Part shown: positions 19,526 to 31,100 of the stretch, in pieces
Layout: each line of letters opens with the position of its first letter
Position numbering within the stretch: the stretch's first letter is position 1
Assembly (NCBI GenBank): GCA_001931905.2
Contig: MSJI02000117.1
Coordinates: 36,913 to 100,912 of the forward strand
Source: Cladosporium sp. IMV 00045
Taxonomy: Eukaryota > Ascomycota > Dothideomycetes > Cladosporiales > Cladosporiaceae
DNA: 64,000 bases
Direction: 5' to 3'
Made by a program: the position numbers and the translations under genes
Notes under the pieces: generated by a model
Told to the model about the DNA's origin: nothing
Database searches by the model: none
What the model saw: only the letters and a program-made list of their open reading frames with translations

Positions 19526-22450
19526 TCAGCGAGAACCAGCCACCACAGCCAGACCCTGATATACCGCTTTCTTCACCGCCCAAAACGTGCCCTCTCTGCC
19601 TTGCGTCCTATACTGCGGAACCGCGAGGCCTCCCGCGCCGGCTTCGACCTCGATCTTTCCGCTCGCGCTCTTCCTCACCACCACACTGCTGTCTACGAGC
19701 AGCGTGCCCTCGCCGCGGAATTCGGCTTGATGGCCCAGACTGCGCAGCAGAGCGCGCAAATCGGCGATGCGCAAGTCGCCTACGTGGATGGGGTGGGTGG
19801 TGCGCTGGTGCGCTGGTGTTGAGATAGAGGTGATGGTGGGTTGTGGAAGGAGGTCAAGGACGGGTATTGCTGCCGCCGCGTCGCTGTCGGCGGCGGGTTT
19901 AGAGTCAGGATCCGGTTTGATGAGCTTCAGCTTCTTCCGCGCGGAATCGTCTTCGGCTTGATCCTGGTCTTCTGAAGAAGGTGCAGGTTCAGCTCCCAGT
20001 TGACCCGTAAGCGCCACGATGCCGAGTCCCTTCACGTTTTGCCAGACGAGCTTTTTGACTAATCTGCTGCTGAGTTTGAGGGACCAGGCGTTGGTGTCGA
20101 CACTGGCATCTATCGCTTCGCCTACGAGGGGTGAGAAGACTTCTGCCGCGCTGCTTCCTAAGAGCAATTCGCGGCATTCTCCTGCGAGAGAGGTGGTTTC
20201 GTTTTCGTCGCCCGAGATCAGGATCAGTTTTCGTGGTCGGATCAGGGGTATCAACATCTGCAAATCTCGCTTTTCGAAAAGTCCAGTATAGTCCACGTAG
20301 GCGATCTTCACGTGCAGCTCAAGACTCAAATCGTTGTAAACGAGCTTTTGTGGGCCTTCCGAATCGGCGTCTTCCGGCTCGTAGTCGCTTTCCGCATTGC
20401 TGTCGCTTTCATCGTCATCGTCGCCGTCGGCGTTATCTTTGTTGACGGATTCGCCGGTAGCTCTGGCAATCGCCGCGTCGATGTCGTCAGGCTCGTGCTT
20501 CTTGTCCACCTTTACGCGCTTGTCTTGCGGTTTCGAATCACGCCTTCCTTTAGTAGCAGGCGCCACATCACCCCATTTTCGTTTTTGACCAAGCGCGTTG
20601 TCCTGCGCTGTGTCGTCTTTGGCATCTGCACCGTCCATATCGTCCTTCTCCTCGGCTCTGAGGTAGTCTTCCGGCTTGATCAAGTCGCCAAAGTCATCGC
20701 TGCGGTGCCTTGGTGCGATGAATGGGAAGACCTTCTCGCGACCACGCTTGTTACGAACGTCGTAATCATACACGCCTTTTCCTTTAATGAGGACGTTGAT
20801 TCCCAGATCTTCGTTTGAAATGCCAACCTTGCGCTTGTGTGATTGAGTCATCTGGTTTGACAAATTGAGGGCTTTACCCTGATGCTCGGCATCTTCGTCC
20901 TCGTCGGATGAGTCGGACGAGACTGATGCTTGGTCATCGATAAGGTCGGCACCAGCTGTGTCTCCAGCCATGGTATTATCGCCCTGCTGCGTCGAGTGCA
21001 ATTGGCGCTGTCGGGCGAGGTACTGGTTGTATAGTAGCAGCTCGTCGCCTTCGAGTGGTTTAGCATCAGCTTCGCGCACTTGGATTGTCACTCCGCTGGA
21101 ATCGACCACCTTAGCAGCTGAATGTTCAGGGCTTTGTGATGTGCCCTCCACCCAGCGTTCCCAGAGCTGAGATCCCAGTCCAGCAGGACCTTGTTCATCC
21201 GCGGTTACTTTCTCTGTCATGATAACCAAATTTCGCGAATCTCCTGCCAATGCCTGTAGAGCTTGTCGTGAGAAACCCCATTCAAGGCTTGAGTCGCTAG
21301 CCAAGATAACCGAAGGGCCTTTTCTTCGGAGAGCTTTCTCCAGCTGACTCCGTCTTTCGATTTGTTTGATGTGATTCCAGTCGAGTGGGTGAACAGTGGT
21401 ATCCTTTCCCTTTCCGGTCATGGCAGCTTCGGCATCCCGCATTACGCTCTCGTCCATCCACTCCAACATACTTTGCAGGTAGCGCATAGTGGCTTTGGCA
21501 GTCCGGCTGGCCATGTATATCCTGGCGTTCTTGTATGTTGAAGCGTGAGGTCCGTCGACGTTCTCGCGCCAGACCTGGTTGAGGAGAAATGCGATTTCGA
21601 GGATGCGCGCAGAGGAGTCCGCTGGGATCAGCACTTTACCGCCCTGTGCGATGGTGTCTCTGACCAATGTGATGAGACTCTCATCACGCTTTTTTCGCGG
21701 CAGAGGATTCGCTTTCTCAATCCCTCGCGAGCTGCAAATGAGTGCCGTTGGCTGACGGAGTGGTTCAATGATCTCAGCACCACCCGTACCGGATGACAGC
21801 CACGCAGCTCCAGGCGACAAGTTCTCCCTCGTCTGGTTCCAATTCGCAGCATATACAATGCTCTCCAGCCCATGCTGAATGTGCCATATCGTTCCTCCAA
21901 GAGTATGTCCAGCCGAGTACGCTGTGACAGTCAAACCCCCAAGCGGCGGAGAAAAAGGCGATGGGATCGGTTGATGCGGCTGACTGTACTTCAAAGGATT
22001 GATCGCGTTGAAATATCCCGCTATCTCATCAACCGTCGGCGGCTGCAGTAACAAATTGCTCCCATCGCTTCCCTCCTCATCCGCGCTGCCTGTCCCCAGC
22101 GCCGAAGCCGGCACCACACTCGCCGCAACCTTCGAGCTCGCGTAGAGATCCTCCAAAAACGCTCTGCCCAAGTTGATCACAGGGATCGTAGCGTACACCG
22201 GTATCCTGCTGAACTGAGGGACATGCTTGCAGCAATGCGCGTATGCGCCGAGGTGTTCGAGCGTCGGGTGGGTGAGGAGGATGACGGATAGTGTGGACAC
22301 GTGCTCCGTGATGTGCTCGAGTTTGGAGGCGGCGAAGGAAGAGTCCCAGCCGACGTCTATGAGGATCTTGACGCCGCCGTCGAGTTCGAGGAGGGAAGAT
22401 GAGGCTGGCGAGGCGGTTTGCGCGCCGAGTAGGGGCGTGAAGGTGAACAT
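19526..22450 (-). CDS. CFT2: Cleavage and polyadenylation factor subunit Cft2 (CPSF100)
   Basis: A single-exon gene of 974 residues, the usual size for Cft2/CPSF100. The N-terminal metallo-beta-lactamase fold starts with LLELDGGVKILIDVGWD. The metal motif of the active paralogue CPSF73/Ysh1 (HxHxDH) is degenerate here, HPTLEH at 61-66, as in all Cft2 proteins, so it is not a nuclease. The beta-CASP region follows (ALICSSRGIEKANPL, then VLIPADSSARILEI). A long acidic, Lys-rich insert with Asp/Glu runs lies at about 500-710, and a C-terminal domain ends the protein. It is a core subunit of the nuclear cleavage/polyadenylation factor and partners Ysh1. It is transcribed away from the CstF64 homologue from a shared 493-bp region. 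Confidence 0.96.
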   Translation of the reverse strand: MFTFTPLLGAQTASPASSSLLELDGGVKILIDVGWDSSFAASKLEHITEHVSTLSVILLTHPTLEHLGAYAHCCKHVPQFSRIPVYATIPVINLGRAFLEDLYASSKVAASVVPASALGTGSADEEGSDGSNLLLQPPTVDEIAGYFNAINPLKYSQPHQPIPSPFSPPLGGLTVTAYSAGHTLGGTIWHIQHGLESIVYAANWNQTRENLSPGAAWLSSGTGGAEIIEPLRQPTALICSSRGIEKANPLPRKKRDESLITLVRDTIAQGGKVLIPADSSARILEIAFLLNQVWRENVDGPHASTYKNARIYMASRTAKATMRYLQSMLEWMDESVMRDAEAAMTGKGKDTTVHPLDWNHIKQIERRSQLEKALRRKGPSVILASDSSLEWGFSRQALQALAGDSRNLVIMTEKVTADEQGPAGLGSQLWERWVEGTSQSPEHSAAKVVDSSGVTIQVREADAKPLEGDELLLYNQYLARQRQLHSTQQGDNTMAGDTAGADLIDDQASVSSDSSDEDEDAEHQGKALNLSNQMTQSHKRKVGISNEDLGINVLIKGKGVYDYDVRNKRGREKVFPFIAPRHRSDDFGDLIKPEDYLRAEEKDDMDGADAKDDTAQDNALGQKRKWGDVAPATKGRRDSKPQDKRVKVDKKHEPDDIDAAIARATGESVNKDNADGDDDDESDSNAESDYEPEDADSEGPQKLVYNDLSLELHVKIAYVDYTGLFEKRDLQMLIPLIRPRKLILISGDENETTSLAGECRELLLGSSAAEVFSPLVGEAIDASVDTNAWSLKLSSRLVKKLVWQNVKGLGIVALTGQLGAEPAPSSEDQDQAEDDSARKKLKLIKPDPDSKPAADSDAAAAIPVLDLLPQPTITSISTPAHQRTTHPIHVGDLRIADLRALLRSLGHQAEFRGEGTLLVDSSVVVRKSASGKIEVEAGAGGLAVPQYRTQGREGTFWAVKKAVYQGLAVVAGSR

Positions 22451-22943
22451 GGTGGAGCTGTTTCGCTGGTGAGGAGAAGGACTATCTGTCGCGCATGGTT
22501 GGTTTAATGATTGTCGTGGATTTTGCAGGGCGAGATGGTTGTATCGTAAAGCTAATAAGAATTATTAGTATTTGCTCTTGTTCACATGCAACGCGAGCGA
22601 CGAAGCTCTGAGGTCAACAGCCGCGGGCTGGTCCGCGAGCAACCACCGAAGCAGGATGAGCTTTGTCTTTGCGCATTCAAATGCACCGCTTCATCTCTCT
22701 ACATAACCACATACCACATCACTCAACCCCTACAACCCGCAGATTTCAAAGGCCACAACTAGCGAGTCACTCGAGATATCTGCAATCTTCGAAATCGATA
22801 CCCTCCTGCGAACGCATCGAGCATACGACCAGCCTCTTTGCTCGGTTTCTCGCGCAAACGCCGAGTGAAGCTCGATTTAACCACGTCGCATTCGCGATTT
22901 GGCACTCAGTTGACATTGCTCAAACAAAAGTGAAGGCGACACG
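22451..22943. promoter_or_regulatory. Divergent promoter of CFT2 and CstF64 genes
   Basis: Exactly 493 bp separate the two start codons of oppositely transcribed 3'-end processing genes. An open frame crossing 22663-23040 is in the wrong frame for the CstF64 exon and is treated as leader sequence. Confidence 0.55.
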
Positions 22944-23980
22944 ATGGCACACAGCAGGGAAAAGGGCGGAAGGGTGGTTTTTATTGGCAACATCCCCTAC
23001 GGTTAGTACAACAACCCAGAAAATGCGCACGCGACAATAGCTGACAATCAACTACAGGCGTCAGCGAAGAGCAAATCTGCGAGATCTTTGGTCGCGCCGG
23101 ACAAGTAGTCAACTTCCGCCTAGTTTACGACAAGGAAACTGGCAGACCCAAGGGTTTTGGATTCTTGGAGTACACCGACGTGGATGCAGCGGCGGCAGCA
23201 GTCAGAAACCTGAACGAATTCGAGTTGAACGGGAGGACCTTACGTGTGGACTATAGTAATGACAACGACAAAGGCAACCGTGGCGGAGGAGGCGGTGGTG
23301 GAGATTTTGATGGCGGCGCAGGAAGGGCACCTCCACCGGCACACTTCAACATGAACATGACTGGACAGCCGAACGGTGCACCTACGGACGGACTTCCTCC
23401 CTTACCGCAAGGAGTCCAACTTCCCCATGGCCTGAGTGCGCCGGACGCGATCTCCCAGACGCTGTCGCAGATAGACTCGGCGCAACTTCTGGATATCCTC
23501 AGCCAGATGAAGACCCTCACCCAGCAAGAGCCCGCCCGCGCGACCGCTCTCCTCCAGCAAGCACCCCAACTCGGATATGCCATCTTCCAGGCCCTGCTTC
23601 TCATGCGCCTCGTATCGACAGACGTCCTGACCAGCCTCATCCAACAATCAGCCCAAGCACCTCCAGCCGCGCCTCCATCGCAACCACCACCCATGCCCTA
23701 CGGCCAAGCACCGCCTGGCTTCCCTCCACAGCCGCCATTCGGAGTGCCGCCTCCCGGTTACGGTGCACCTCCCGCTGGCTACGCGCCGACGCCGCCACAG
23801 GCTCAAGCCTTCCAGCCCCCACCACCTCAACCCGCGGCACCTCCGGCGGGCGGTCAGGACCAGGCACAGCTCATGCAGACCATTATGGCCCTGACCAAAG
23901 ATCAAATCATGGCGCTAGACGAGAACTCGAGGAACCAAATCCTCGCTCTTAGAAGCCAGATGGGTGCTCCAGTGCTTTAG
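22944..23980 (+). CDS. RNA15: Cleavage stimulation factor CstF64/Rna15 homologue
   Basis: Exons 22944-23001 and 23058-23980 encode 326 residues; the 56-nt intron (GTTAGT donor, CTACAG acceptor) splits a Gly codon at residue 20. The RRM occupies about 10-90 with RNP2 VFIGNI (12-17) and RNP1 KGFGFLEY (51-58). A Gly-rich linker leads to the hinge domain (ISQTLSQIDSAQLLDIL...), which binds CstF77/Rna14. A Pro/Gln/Gly-rich stretch is followed by the short C-terminal helical domain (LTKDQIMALDENSRNQIL), which binds Pcf11-type partners. The protein recognises U/GU-rich elements near poly(A) sites. Start and intron are confirmed by the complete RRM. Confidence 0.96.
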
Positions 23981-25157
23981 TCTGGTGATGAAGTGGCAAT
24001 TCTGCTTTTGAGATACTTGATCGATAAAATTTTTCTGTCGAACAGATGAATTCGTGCAGTTCGACACAGCAAGGCGTTTAGGCTACCGAGCAAGCGCGGG
24101 ATAAAAGCGCAGGATGGGATGGGTTTTTGCTCCGGTTGGGTAATTTTTTGCTTTTGGGCGAGAATGACATGGCTCTCACGTGTTTGTTCACATGCCGTGG
24201 TTCTAGCCTGTACTGGAGTGTGCTGTACTACTGTACTTTTTAGTATGCATGTACTGCTGATTCATGCGTTTGCCGTCTTATCAATTCTATTATCCAATTG
24301 TATCGTGGTGACAAGATGCTCTTGTTCTGTAGCTTGTTCTGTAATGCATTATACGTAACTCGAAGTTTCTCACATTCATAATTACCACTAATATACTTAT
24401 CAGCCAATCTCAAATTCAGAGTCCGATCCTCCCAAAGGAGACCTTGCTTGCGAGAGTGGCTCCCGTAGTTCTATGGTTCGGCAGGCAAAGAGTGGTTCGC
24501 TAGTATCGGGCCACACGCTCGGCAGAGGAAGATCAGGGCACAGCAAGGCATCCCTGCAGCAACTCTCTATGTACTCTCAAGCTCTCTCCCATCGTCTCCC
24601 AGCCACGGGGACCCGCAAATACACAGCAGCCCATCGCAGACCGCCAGCGCAACCTGCAGCCATCCATCCACTCGCGCTGGGTCCCGTCTGTCTGCACGCC
24701 ACGCACTGCATCGCTTCCACCGCCGTTGGGAGAGAGAAGAAGCACTACCACTGTACATTAATCTCGTGCGGACTGGGCAGTAATAATACTCTTTTCGCAC
24801 TGTTATTGCCGTGTTTACCTTTCATGTCGCATTTACTATCACCAACACTTTGTACACACAAACACACACACCTCACATACCATCGACACTGCGACGAGAC
24901 GATTTTTGTTTAGCCACGGCTCTCACGCCCAGGCTACACACCCATCCCTCATACCGCGATCGAGTGGTGTGAGCTAGCTATTTTGTACGACCTCTGACTG
25001 ATACTATTATCGCATCCAAAACTCCATAACGATTAAGACGAAACGCGCATCTCGTGCATCGACGCGACCATTTGTTGATACGACACCAAACACAAACCTC
25101 ACATTCACCATCCTGGCCACCACCCACCACTAATCACCTTTCCACGACCCGCGCACA
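23981..25157. other. Intergenic: 3' UTR and long leader of the Leashin-like gene
   Basis: The first part is T-rich 3' flank of the CstF64 gene. From about 24460 to 25157 the sequence is C- and CA-rich (CACACAAACACACACACC near 24856), as in fungal promoters and leaders. A 146-codon frame at 24473 is not supported. Confidence 0.5.
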
Positions 25158-28100
25158 ATGTGGAAAGCAGCCTTCAGCGGCCGCAGCGAGCGCGGCGGCA
25201 GCACGGTGGACGACGGCGCATCCACGACCTCCCGCCGCCGACGCCACCGCCGCTCCAGCAACGACGACAACAAATCCGTCTTGTCGTCCTCATCGCGCCG
25301 CACCGAAGGTGACAGCAGCAGAAAGCGGCATTCGCGCCACGAGTCTGCTGTTTCCTACGGCTCCGCGCCGATTCCGAGATTGACGGAGAGCACAATGAAT
25401 GCTTTCAACGACAACGCGGACGACGATGAGGGCTGGGAGGACGAGGCGGACTTGAAGAGCGAGAGGAGGAGTAAGACATCGGACAGTCGCGAGAGGAGGA
25501 GGAGGAAGAGCAGTGCGCGCAGCGAGAGGAGTCGGTCTCGCGAAAGGGAAGATAGGCATAGGAGGAGGAGTGAGCGCTCGGAGAGTGGCTGGGTTAGGAA
25601 GAGCGATAGGCGCAGTGACAGGAGTCGGTCTCGCGAGAGGGACGACAAGGAGCGCAAGAAGCGGGACGACAAGAGTTCGCGCTCGGACAAGCCGAATGGA
25701 AAGTCTTCACGAGTTTCTGAGATCGTGGGCGATCCGGAAGATGATTACAGGGCTTTTTCGTATGGTGGAGGAGCTGGTCAGTTCTCCGAGCTGAATGGCA
25801 CGTCGACTGTTCGCTTTGAAGATGAAGAAGAGCATACGATGAGCGGCGCGCTCGATCCACACGTGCCGAATCAATTTCCTGGACAGAACCCTGATACCTA
25901 CGCGATGCCTGATTTCGAGCCAAACCCTCACGGCGCTGCGGCAGACTACTACGGGGACAAAGGACAGAGTGTCAAGCACCAGCCTGGTGAACGCAAGAGG
26001 ACGCCCAACCCGACTCTCGTCATGACTGGGTCCAGCTCTGTGGCGGCGCCTTCGGGGAGTACAAAGCCTGCGAAACATTCCAGCTCCAGCTCAGCGAAGC
26101 CCTCCAAAAAGCCAAGCAGGGCGACCTCGATCTCTGGCGCCATCGCGCCCGCGGCAGCTCTCGGTGGCTCGGCTCTTACAGCCCACACCAGCGAGTCCAA
26201 CAAGTACAGCAAGTCGCGCGCGTCGTCGTATTACGAGCAAAGCACCATCTCGCAAGACGACTACGTGCACGACCGACCACTACCACCACCCTCTGGCGTC
26301 TCCGGCGTCCTTCAAGACACGATCGATACAACTCCGAGCCGCCACCCACAGCAGGCGCTGCTTCAAGTTACTACGCACCGCCATCTACCGTCTCCGATCA
26401 ATCAGGTATGTACCCCTCCTCCCAGACTAATCATAACCACGCAGGTCAATATGCTGCCGCGCGCTGCAGGCGCTGCAGCAGCTGGCATGACTGCCTACGG
26501 CATGAGCGAATTTGGCGGTGCCGCCTCGCAAACTGGCCGTCCGCCAACTTATGGCGCTCAATCCCAATACGGCGAGTCTCAGTACAGACCTGAACCTCCC
26601 TTCACTCCCGAGCGTCCTGCTTCATTCTACGCACCCGCTCCCGGCGCCATGCCAATGGGCATGCATCACCCACACGAACACAAACACAAAGGTCCAATGA
26701 CTCGCTTGAAGGACGGCTTCTTGAACCTCCTGTCCAGCCCGGAAGACGTCGCAAAGATGGAGGAGTACACCGAGTACATCGGTGTTTGCAAGTACTGCTT
26801 CGATCCTCGCTCTTCGCCTTGGAATGGACCGAGGAGACATCACTACCACCCGAAGAAGAAGGACTCTTTCGAGACTTTGCGCAGGCGCTCGTATGAACGC
26901 ATGCAGAGACGCCGAAGTGATGAGTCCCTTCGACGCGCCAACTCCAAGGTCCAGAAGGAGGACAGGTATTACTCATCAGACCGCAAGAGTAGCGCCAATG
27001 CAAACCTCATGGCTGGTGGTCTTGCTGCTGCGGGTGCCGCAACTGCCGGCGCGGCCATGTTCGATGATCGCAAGGGCTTCGACGACACCTACAGCGTCAA
27101 ATCCGGCCACCGCGCCAGCTCGGCCGTGAGGAGGCGCAACTCCAGCTCCTCGGTCGGATCTAGGCGAAGGAGAACATCTCGCGGCCGCGTCACGTCCGGC
27201 GGACGCGAGGAATTCATCACCGTTCGCACCAAAGACGGAAGGGTAGAGAATCGCCGAGTGCATCGATCGCGTTCTGTTTCATCTGGCCGTAAGTCTTCAT
27301 CAAATTGGATGGGCGCCGCAGCCGGCGGAGCCGCCCTCGGAGCCGCCGTCTCTGCCGCCGCCGCCTCAAGACATCGCCGACGAAGCTCACCGGATCAGGT
27401 GTCGATTCACTCCGAAGATGAACGCCGCTACCGCAGCCGATCCAGGAGCCACAGCCCCGGTCTGGGAGAGATTTTCGGCTTCACCAACCCGAAGACGCGC
27501 AGGAGGAGGTCGCCTTTTGGGACGTATCAGGATAGCAAGAAAGAGCAGCAGAAGAGGAAGAAGGAGAAGAGTGGATTTTTCAATTTCAGCAATGGTTCTT
27601 CGGCTTCTTCTTCCGACGACGGTATGGCTTTCGGCAGTGTCAACGGCTCGAGCCTTTCTCGCAAATCTAGCGGCAACAAGAGAAAGGTGTCCAAGAAGTC
27701 TTCCGATGAAAAGCTCAACGCCACTCTGCTCGGTATCGGCGCCACAGCTGCCGCCCTGACTGCTGCGCAGAAAGGTTCCAAGGTCCCGAAACAGGGCCCT
27801 CGTCCTGAATTGGGCGCGAGGAGAGATGCCAGAGTCAGCCAGTACGGTCCGTCTGGCCACAAAGTCGGCCCACCAGACTCCGCCGACGAGGGTGAGTGGG
27901 TGGATGAGCTGCCTTCTGATGCTTCGAGCGATGCTTCTGGCCTGGCTTTCGGCGATGATGAGCCCCGACAGAGGCTTCACAGCCGTCCGAGCATGGAGAG
28001 CTTAAGCAGCTCGTCTTCCAACGATGGTCTGAGCGCGTGGGGATGGCGATGGGGAAGCAAGAAGCAGAAGAAACCGAAGCAAAAGCCTGCCTCGCCTCCT

Positions 28101-31100
28101 CAGCAGGCTCAGCAAGCTCAATCTTCAATTGCCGGTCCTGCAGCTGCTGGGTTGGCCGCTGGTGCCGCATTTGACGCGTTTGGAAGACCTGCGCGCAGCG
28201 ATCTTGACGTCTCTAGCAGCTCTGGCGCCCCTCAGGCTCCGATGCAATTCGTCGACCCTCGCCCAGTATCCGAGGCAGGTTCAAGACATCCCTCAATGCC
28301 GGGCGCTTTTGAGGACCCTCCTCTTCAACAACCACAGCCGATTGCGCCCTTCCAGCCGGCATTCACGCAAGCCTCGCCCGAAGACCCGATGAGACCTACC
28401 GCTGGTCCTGCTTCCAAACCTCCCATGCGCAGGAGCGCTTCGAGTCCTACCCCCAACAGCAAGGGCAGTTTTGTCGGAGACGCTGCGCTTATCGGTGGCG
28501 CTGCTCTGGCGACTGCGGGCATTATCGCCAGCCAGGGTCGTAGATCCAAGGAACCGGGTAGCGTTCGCTTCGGCTTCAATGAAGAACAGCAGAAGAAGTT
28601 TGATCGCGAGATCAAAGAAGAGCGTGAACGCGAGGACAAGGAGCGCCGCAGGGCTGATAGGACTAGAGCTCTGAAGGAAGAAGCCGAGCGCTTCGCCAGG
28701 GAAGAAGACGAAAGACGTTTGGCTGAGCGGAACCGTCGCCAGCTTGAAGAGGACGGCCGCGAACATCGTCGGGAAGCGGAGAACCGCGAGCGCGAGCAAG
28801 CCAGGATGGCCGAAGAGTCTCGCAAGCGCGCTCAACTGCAACGTCAAGCCGAGGAGGACGAGAGGCAGAGGGAGAATGAGCGCCAGATCCGCGAGGAGCT
28901 CGAGCAGAAAGAGCGTGAGAGAGCGGCAAGAGCCCGCCGAAGCCACGAGAGCCCTGAAGACGAGCGCTCTCAAGGCAGATCCTCGTCCTGGAAAGGCCCC
29001 GTAGCAGCCGGCCTGGCCGGCGCTGCCGTCGGAGCTGTGCTTGATGGTGCTTTGCACAAGGAAGCTCGCGAGCACACTCAAGACGACGAAACTCCATCTC
29101 GCGACCCTTACAGCACGCAGACTTTCGCTCCCACGAACGAGCACTCCGGCACGCCGATCACGGACGATGATCTGATCGATCCGGACTTCTTCAAGAGACG
29201 ACATCGCGCAGCCGAACTCCAGCGCTATGCTGAACTCTCCGAGGAGAAGTCAGAGGAACTCATTCACGACCGCGAGGATTACTACAACATGCCGTCGCAG
29301 TCGCAGAAGGACTTCTTCATGCCGAAGGAGCTGCTCGACAAGCAAGCCGAAGGAAAAGAGAGATCCTCAGACCCTTACGGCGACAACGATGTCGATGTCT
29401 ACCAGATGGCTGGCGGCGAGGCACGACACATTCACGGCGGTGGAATTGAAGGCTACGGCAAAGCACCTTTCGTGCACCAGAATGTGCCGAAACTTAACGT
29501 CATCGCTCCCACTCCGCCGCACAGCACGGCTGGGTCTGTCAGAGGCGACAGGAGTCCTACGCCTCTTGCTGATGTTCAAAGCGTTGACGAAGTGGTTGTC
29601 GAAACCGAGTCTCCCAGCGGCAGAGAGGAGACCAGAACCTACAGGCAAGACGATCTCCCGCACGACACGCCAGAGGCTATCGCAGAAGAAATCCTCCGCG
29701 ACGCCGTACCTGGCGCTGCCTCAGACTATTACAAGCAGCCCTACGCGCAGAGCGTTTCAGATTTCGCAGCGCTCGATTCGCCCGGCACGGAAGGCGCGCC
29801 TCCCGTTCGCGGCTGGGTCGAAGGCGAAACCAACGAGGGTACACCCGTCGAGGAGAAATCAAGAACGTCCCGGGCGGTTTCGAGGAGTCTGTATATCAAG
29901 ACCGCCCGCAGCCGGGCGCGGGCGAGACGACGGCGCCCCTTCCTGCGGATGAACCTGCGTGGGAACCGCCTCTTTCGAAGAAAGACAAGAAGAAGAAGGA
30001 TAAGGCTTCCAAGCGGGCTAGTGTGCTTGACAGCGAACCGAGCACTCCACTCGAATCCGCGGGTGAGGGTGAATCTGCTTCGAGATCGCTGGCGCAGGAC
30101 GAGCCGGTGGGAGCTTTCGATGCGCCTCTTAGCAAGAAAGATAAGAAGAAGAAGGCTAAGGCTGCCAAGCAGACTTCAGGCTTTGAGGATGAAGCGAGTG
30201 CTCCTGCAGATGTAATTGAGCAAGAGATGCAGCCCATCATCGAACCTGAGCCTAGCGTCATCGAAGCACCCAAAGAAGACGAAGAAACCGCTCCGCTCAG
30301 CAAGAAAGACAAGAAGAAGAAGAAGGCCAAGAAAGGCTTGTCGATCGATGAGTCTGAGCCTACGACGCCTGTCGAAGAGCCCTCTTCTCGCGACCTCGCC
30401 ACAGAAACGATCACGGCCGAGCCTACTCCGGAAACACCCATCGAGCAGGATGAATTTGCTCCACTCAGCAAAAAAGACAAGAAGAAGAAAGGCAGGAAGA
30501 GCTCCACTTTGGAAGACTCCGAGCCTAGCACGCCGATCGACGAGCCGGCGCTGACAGTACAGGACGCCCCTGGTGATGCGGTTCAGCCTGAAGTTGAGAG
30601 CGCCTGGGAACCTCCGCTCTCGAAGAAGGAGAAGAAGAAGCGGGAGAAGGAAGCTAAGATGGGTCTTGCTTTCGATGAGCCTTCTCAGCCTGAATCTCCT
30701 GCCGATGAGTTTGTGGCGACTGCTGAGCCTCACTTCAAGGCTCGCGAGCTGGAGAATGACCAGGCTTGGGAGCCGCCGCTTTCGAAGAAGGAGAAGAAGA
30801 AGCGTGATAAAGAGGCGCAGAGGCAGAGCTTGGACTTCGAGGAAGAGCCGTCTCCCACCCCGGCCAATGATTCCGCTGATCCCCTCGTCGAACAATCACG
30901 CGAGCTCGAGAGCGAGCCTCTCCATTCGGCTCAAGAACCCGCAGCCGAGCCGGCATGGGAACCGCCACTTTCGAAGAAAGACAAGAAGAAGCGCGAAAAA
31001 GAAGCCAAGAGACAGAGCACTTCCCTGCCAGACTCCGAGCCCACCACGCCCATTGACGACTTCGTCGACGTCGAAGCTCCCCGCGAACCCGAAGCAGACG

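Noticed and set aside
22663..23040. 125-codon plus-strand frame before the CstF64 gene
   Set aside because: It overlaps exon 1 in another frame and runs through the intron; the RRM model explains the region.
24473..24913. 146-codon plus-strand frame upstream of the giant gene
   Set aside because: Low-complexity C-rich leader sequence with no motif.
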